Program-made: the position numbers and the translations under genes
NCBI RefSeq assembly: GCF_000315625.1
Contig: NW_005434605.1
Span: 1 to 20,817 of the forward strand
Reading direction: 5' to 3'
DNA length: 20,817 bases
Source of the DNA: Guillardia theta CCMP2712
Taxonomy: Eukaryota > Cryptophyceae > Pyrenomonadales > Geminigeraceae
Shown: one piece after another, positions 17,401 through 20,817 of the stretch
Layout of the letters: every line of letters begins with the position of its first letter
Position numbering within the stretch: the first letter of the stretch is position 1
The notes under the pieces: generated by a model
Told to the model about the DNA's origin: nothing
Database searches by the model: none
What the model saw: only the letters and a program-made list of their open reading frames with translations

Positions 17401-17826
17401 TCGCATTCATCTTGCCAAGGTTGTGAAGGAGGACGAGGGAGGGATGAGGGAAGGGTTGGGATGGGAGGAACTGCAGTAAAGGGGGAGAGGGCGAAGTTGG
17501 GGCCAAAGCATCTTATCTCATACTCAGGCGACGGTTGCTTCAGCCTCAATCTTCTTCGGCTACATTGTCATCCTCTCCTATGGCTTCTTCGTCCTCACTG
17601 GTGATGATAAGGAAGAGATGGTAGTGCAGGAGCAGGAGCAGGAGCAGGAGTATGGAAAGGAGGAGGAGAGGAGAAGGAGGAGGAGGAGGAGGAGGAGAAG
17701 CGGAAGGAAAAGGGGGAGGGGGAGGGGAGGTTTCGGAAGGATGATGACTGTCTGGCAGGCTTTGCAGGATTCATCAGCTGCTTCTTGTTCATTCGGATCA
17801 TTTATTCCTCAATCAAATGCGATTAA
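14420..17826 (+). CDS. Transmembrane 9 superfamily (TM9SF/EMP70) protein, 14 exons, 652 aa
   Basis: The exons are 14420-14572, 14684-14819, 14875-14949, 15005-15083, 15149-15235, 15309-15397, 15469-16052, 16170-16337, 16532-16651, 16824-16921, 17023-17157, 17326-17419, 17528-17600 and 17759-17826, 1959 nt in frame. A signal peptide ends near residue 19 ([14 protein letters not shown]). The lumenal domain has the family signatures [17 protein letters not shown] and [10 protein letters not shown]. Nine membrane spans begin near residue 286 with [19 protein letters not shown]. Conserved loops include [32 protein letters not shown] and CSEDYHW. The C-terminus IKCD fits the KXD/E Golgi-retention motif. 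The family works in Golgi/endosome sorting of membrane proteins, adhesion and phagocytosis in other eukaryotes. The exon 6/7 junction (gtgtgg donor) is the least certain. It converges with the CNBD gene, 183 nt between stops. Confidence 0.96.
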
Positions 17827-18009
17827 TCGCCTCCTCCGAATCTTAAAATATTTACATGACCTATCTCCCGCTGCATCTACCACACTACTTCCTCCTCCTC
17901 CTCCTCCTTCACCTTGCTCCTCCTTCTCGCGTTCTATGTCATCACCGGCGTGTTTCTCCTCTCCCATGTTCGATCAAGCTGTCAGCTGCTCTCCTTCAGC
18001 ATCCCCTCC

Positions 18010-20649
18010 TCACAAGTTCAAGGATTTCTCTGATTTCTTCCTCAGCGCCATTGCCTTCCTTGAGCTCAAAACCTGCAGCCACGATTACTCCTCCTCCTCA
18101 TCATCCTCCCCCTCCTCTTCCTCTTCCTCGTCCTCCATCTTCACTGTTCCCTCCTCCCCTCCTTCTTCACTGTTCCCTCCTCTCCTTCCTACTCTTACCT
18201 CCGCCAGCACCTTCTCCTTGTACTGTGTGTACTTGTTGTCCTTGACAAACCCTTTGGGGAGCGAGCGAACCCAACCAGCGAGCGAGTCGCGGAGGATCTG
18301 AAGAGAAGATGAGGAGAGGAGAGGAGGAGGGGAGGAGAGGAGGAGGGGAGGAGAGGTCGGGGAGCAGGAGCGGGAGAGAAAAGGGAAGGAAAGAACGAAG
18401 GAGCTTCGAGAGACGTCACAAGAAGAGGAGGAGGAAGGGATGGGGCGGTAGGCAGGAAAGGGAGGGAGGGAGGAAAGTGCAGGGAGGGAGGGAGGGAGGG
18501 GGAGGACCTGAAGAGATCTGCCTTGCAAGTGGAAGAGAGAGCTGCGTTTGAGGAGGAGGAGCTGAGAAGGTTCTGTGGTGACAATCTGAAGAAATGACGT
18601 AAGCGAAGAGAAAGAAGAGGAAAAAGAGGAGAGAGGGAGGGAGGGGAGAGATGAGGGGAGGGAGAGGAGGGAGAGAGAGGTGACGGAGAAAGGGAGCGAG
18701 AGAGGAGAGGGAGCGAGAGAGAGGAGGGAGAGGAGGGGAGAGATGGAGGGAGAGGAGGGGCGAGAGAGGAGAGAGGAGAGAGGAGCAAGAGGAGGAAGGA
18801 TGTAGAGGAGGGTATGCGAGCTGACCGTGTAGAAATAAGGAACGTGACCATCTTTCAGGACTGTTTCTCCTCCGAACCAATCCCCCAGATCAAGCTGACC
18901 AACCTGAAAACCTGCCAGTCACCGACTAGAGATTCCACTTCCTCTACCTTTCTCCTCCTCCTCCTCCTCCTCCTCCTCCTCCTCCTCCTCCTCCTTACCA
19001 AGAAGTTCTCGGTTGTTTCGCTTCCTCTGCTCAAGAATTTGTTCTTCCCGTTCGACTGCTGCTGCTCCATCGTATCTTCATCCACTTTCCTGACCTGATC
19101 CTCCTCGTCAGCCCCCCACTGCCTCCTTCACCAACCTTCCTCCTCCTTCTGCTCTCTCCTCGTCCTCCTTCTGCTGCTGCTGCTCTTCCTCTCTCTTCCC
19201 TCCTCCTCCTCCTCCTCCTCCTCCTCCTCCTCTTTCCCCTCTTCCTCTTCCTCCTACCGCTGCGTGTATCTCGCGCAGAAGCCCGTAGTACTTGCCGGAA
19301 GACGAAAGATCAGGAGTGCGAAAAACTTCACACCTTCAATGAAGTCAGTGAGAGAGGAGAGGAGAAAGAGGAGAAGAGGGGAGGAAGGGAGGGAAGGGGA
19401 GGGGAGAAGGAGAGGAGAGGAGAGGAGAGGATGATTAACTACTTACTTCCCCCGCCGGATAAAAAAGAGAGCTTCTGAATTATCTCCCTGCCTACACACC
19501 TGAAGACACTTTTAGAACAGATGAGAAGGAGGGGAGGAGGAAGATTACAATGAGGACGAGGATCAGCATGGAGGAGGAAAATTGGACAAGCAAGATAGCA
19601 GGGAGGAGGGAGGAGGGAGGAGGGAGGAGGGAGGAGGGAGGCGGGAGGCGGGAGGAGGGAGGAGAAGGAGGGGGGTTCACCACGTGTTTTCCCGCTACAG
19701 AGAGAAACTCCATATTGTTGAGCACGAGATCCTCCAATACTCCTGCCTTCCCCCTGCAGCAAGAATCATCATCCTGCTCCCATCCCCCGTTCTTCTGAGA
19801 TCTCGCTACTGCCATCAACCCCAGTCGACACCCTATCCTCCTCTTCCTCTTTCTTCTTCATCTGCACCTCCTCCAATTCTTCTTCCTCCTCCTCCTCCTC
19901 CTCCTCCTCCTGCTTCTGCTCCTGCTCTTCGAATTCTTTTTCTCTTACCACGCGCTGTTGCGAGGGAAGAGGTCTAGCCTGGGGCTGCAGAATGTTGAGA
20001 AGAGGAAGAAAGAAGACGGCGAGAGAGCAGCAGGGGAGGAGAGGAGGAGGAGAAGAGACATGGAAAGGAGAGAGAGGGAGAGGAGGAAAAGGAGGGAGAG
20101 TAGAGAAGGGAGAGGGAGGAGGGAGGGAAGGAGGAGGAGGAGGCGAACCTTGAGAAGAATGCTCTCAGAAACTGCGCGTCCTGCTCAGCTCGCTCGATCT
20201 GCGAGGCTCTGGTTGAAAAAGACAGTGAGATAGGAGAAGGAGGAGGAGGAGGAGGAGGAGGAGGGACCGCAAGAGAGGGTTTGGAGGAGGAAAAGGCAAC
20301 AAGGAGGAGAGGATAAGAGAGCCGAGAATTGGGAAAGGAAAGGGACGGGAAGGAGAAGAATGAGGGTGGGTGAATTGAAGAAGGCTAGAAGGAGGGAGAG
20401 AGGGAAGGAGGAAAAAGAGGAAAGGGAGGGACGGGAGGAGGGAGGGACGAGAGGAGGGAGAGGAGGACAGGAGGGAGGACAGGAGGGAGGGGGAGGGAGG
20501 GGGAGGAGAGGAGAGGAGGAGGACCGGAAGGCCTTGAGGTAGTTCTCCCTCGAGATCGACAGGAGGAGAGCTCCATGGGGCCCAGCCTTGGCGAAGTTTG
20601 CTCGCGACTTGCCCTGCATCACCTCGTCGATCCCGATAGTCATCCCTTC
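18010..20649 (-). CDS. Cyclic-nucleotide-binding-domain protein, 3' part, 11 visible exons
   Basis: The exons on the minus strand are 20649-20525, 20208-20149, 19978-19949, 19753-19681, 19499-19447, 19333-19258, 19094-18999, 18903-18826, 18585-18508, 18297-18199 and 18072-18010: 831 nt, 276 visible residues, stop TGA. The first visible exon follows an acceptor (cagcacag), so earlier exons lie outside the window. It carries the end of one CNBD, with SRANFAKA resembling the phosphate-binding Arg segment. A second CNBD follows: FFSRLDLFPR, AGKHVVCRQGDNSEALFFIR, then a roughly 50-residue polar insertion, then LGDWFGGETVLKDG and LLLLKRSSLFHL. The Glu of the binding cassette is present but the following Arg is not. 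A basic tail ends SEKSLNL. Relatives include PKA/PKG-type regulatory proteins and cilium-associated CNBD proteins; no kinase or channel part is seen here. Confidence 0.82.
18298..18825. repeat. Long polypurine block in CNBD-gene introns
   Basis: The introns 18298-18507 and 18586-18825 are almost purely G and A on the plus strand (gagagag, gggagg, ggagga motifs). On the transcript they are polypyrimidine tracts. Only the 78-nt exon 18508-18585 interrupts them. Long serine/leucine/proline frames here are artefacts. Confidence 0.8.
18951..18995. repeat. CTC trinucleotide repeat in a CNBD-gene intron
   Basis: About 14 CTC units on the plus strand lie in the intron 18904-18998, so the transcript carries a purine-rich GGA tract directly after the donor gtaagg. 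This is the opposite polarity to the neighbouring introns of the same gene. Confidence 0.85.
19201..19231. repeat. CCT trinucleotide repeat in a CNBD-gene intron
   Basis: About ten CCT units lie in the intron 19095-19257. The sense transcript reads them as AGG, again a purine-rich intron. Confidence 0.85.
19597..19665. repeat. GGAGGGA-type repeat in a CNBD-gene intron
   Basis: Tandem gggagga units lie in the intron 19500-19680. They are read as a polypyrimidine tract on the minus-strand transcript. Confidence 0.8.
20233..20265. repeat. GGA repeat in a CNBD-gene intron
   Basis: About ten GGA units lie in the intron 20209-20524, which is purine-rich on the plus strand for nearly its whole length. 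Confidence 0.8.
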
Positions 20650-20662
20650 CTGTGCTGGGATC

Positions 20663-20732
20663 AGGAGGAGAAGGAGGAGAAGGAGGAGAAGGAGGAGGAG
20701 AAGGAGGAGAAGGAGGAGAAGGAGGAGGAGAT
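20663..20732. repeat. GGAGAAGGA repeat next to the first visible CNBD exon
   Basis: Mixed GGA and GAA units lie just upstream (on the minus strand) of the acceptor at 20650. The transcript reads TCC/TTC, so this is the polypyrimidine tract of an intron whose donor lies beyond or near the window end. Confidence 0.75.
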
Positions 20733-20817
20733 GGTGGTGGTGAAGAAGAGGTACAGCAGTAGCAGCAGGAAACAATGGTGATGGTTGTGGGAGGAGGAGG
20801 AGGGAGGAGGGAGGGGT

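Noticed and set aside
18195-18851. Ser/Leu/Pro-rich frames of about 150-220 residues on the minus strand
   Set aside because: They arise from CCT/CTC-rich intron sequence between CNBD exons. Only the short in-phase pieces match the domain.

Overview
This is nuclear DNA of a microbial eukaryote. The genes are cut into many short exons by GT-AG introns, several only 47-53 nt long, and splicing restores conserved protein families exactly in phase. Exons are GC-balanced, while introns are full of polypyrimidine or polypurine simple repeats (CCT, GGA, TTC, GGGA). The style recalls cryptophyte nuclear genomes such as Guillardia theta, but that is an inference and nothing here proves the taxon.

Layout. 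(1) 165-2710, minus strand: a 13-exon ankyrin-repeat protein (510 aa), function unknown. (2) 2711-5348: a divergent intergenic region holding a GC-rich island (about 2990-4870). The island's minus strand carries protein-like segments broken by stops and frame changes, read here as a decayed gene. G-rich tracts lie on both sides. (3) 5349-10554, plus strand: a complete 21-exon fused tryptophan synthase (alpha then beta, 699 aa). (4) 10555-11679: intergenic, with a poly(A) signal, a 19-21 bp tandem repeat and G/C tracts. (5) 11680-11994, plus: a small intronless ORF (104 aa) behind a TATA box. (6) 12454-13594, minus: a putative secreted protein with a 13-residue tandem repeat. (7) 13595-14419: a second divergent promoter region. 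(8) 14420-17826, plus: a complete 14-exon TM9SF/EMP70 nine-membrane-span protein (652 aa). (9) 18010-20649, minus: the 3' portion (11 exons) of a protein with cyclic-nucleotide-binding domains, whose 5' end lies beyond the window.

The genes do not form a pathway. Tryptophan synthase makes tryptophan in the last step of its synthesis, the TM9SF protein acts in the Golgi/endosome membrane system, and the CNBD protein is a probable signalling or scaffold protein. Exon boundaries were derived by hand from splice consensus, reading-frame phase and family conservation. In the five multi-exon models every exon length sums to an intact frame, which supports them strongly. No tRNA, rRNA or CRISPR array was found.

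Points most worth a second look: a Cys in place of the PLP-contacting Ser in TrpB; four stopless multiple-of-three introns in the trp gene and one in TM9SF; loss of the phosphate-binding Arg in the second CNBD; the decayed GC island with its recurrent TTCAAGTT motif; and the repeat-bearing secreted protein. I did not find a clear new molecular system.
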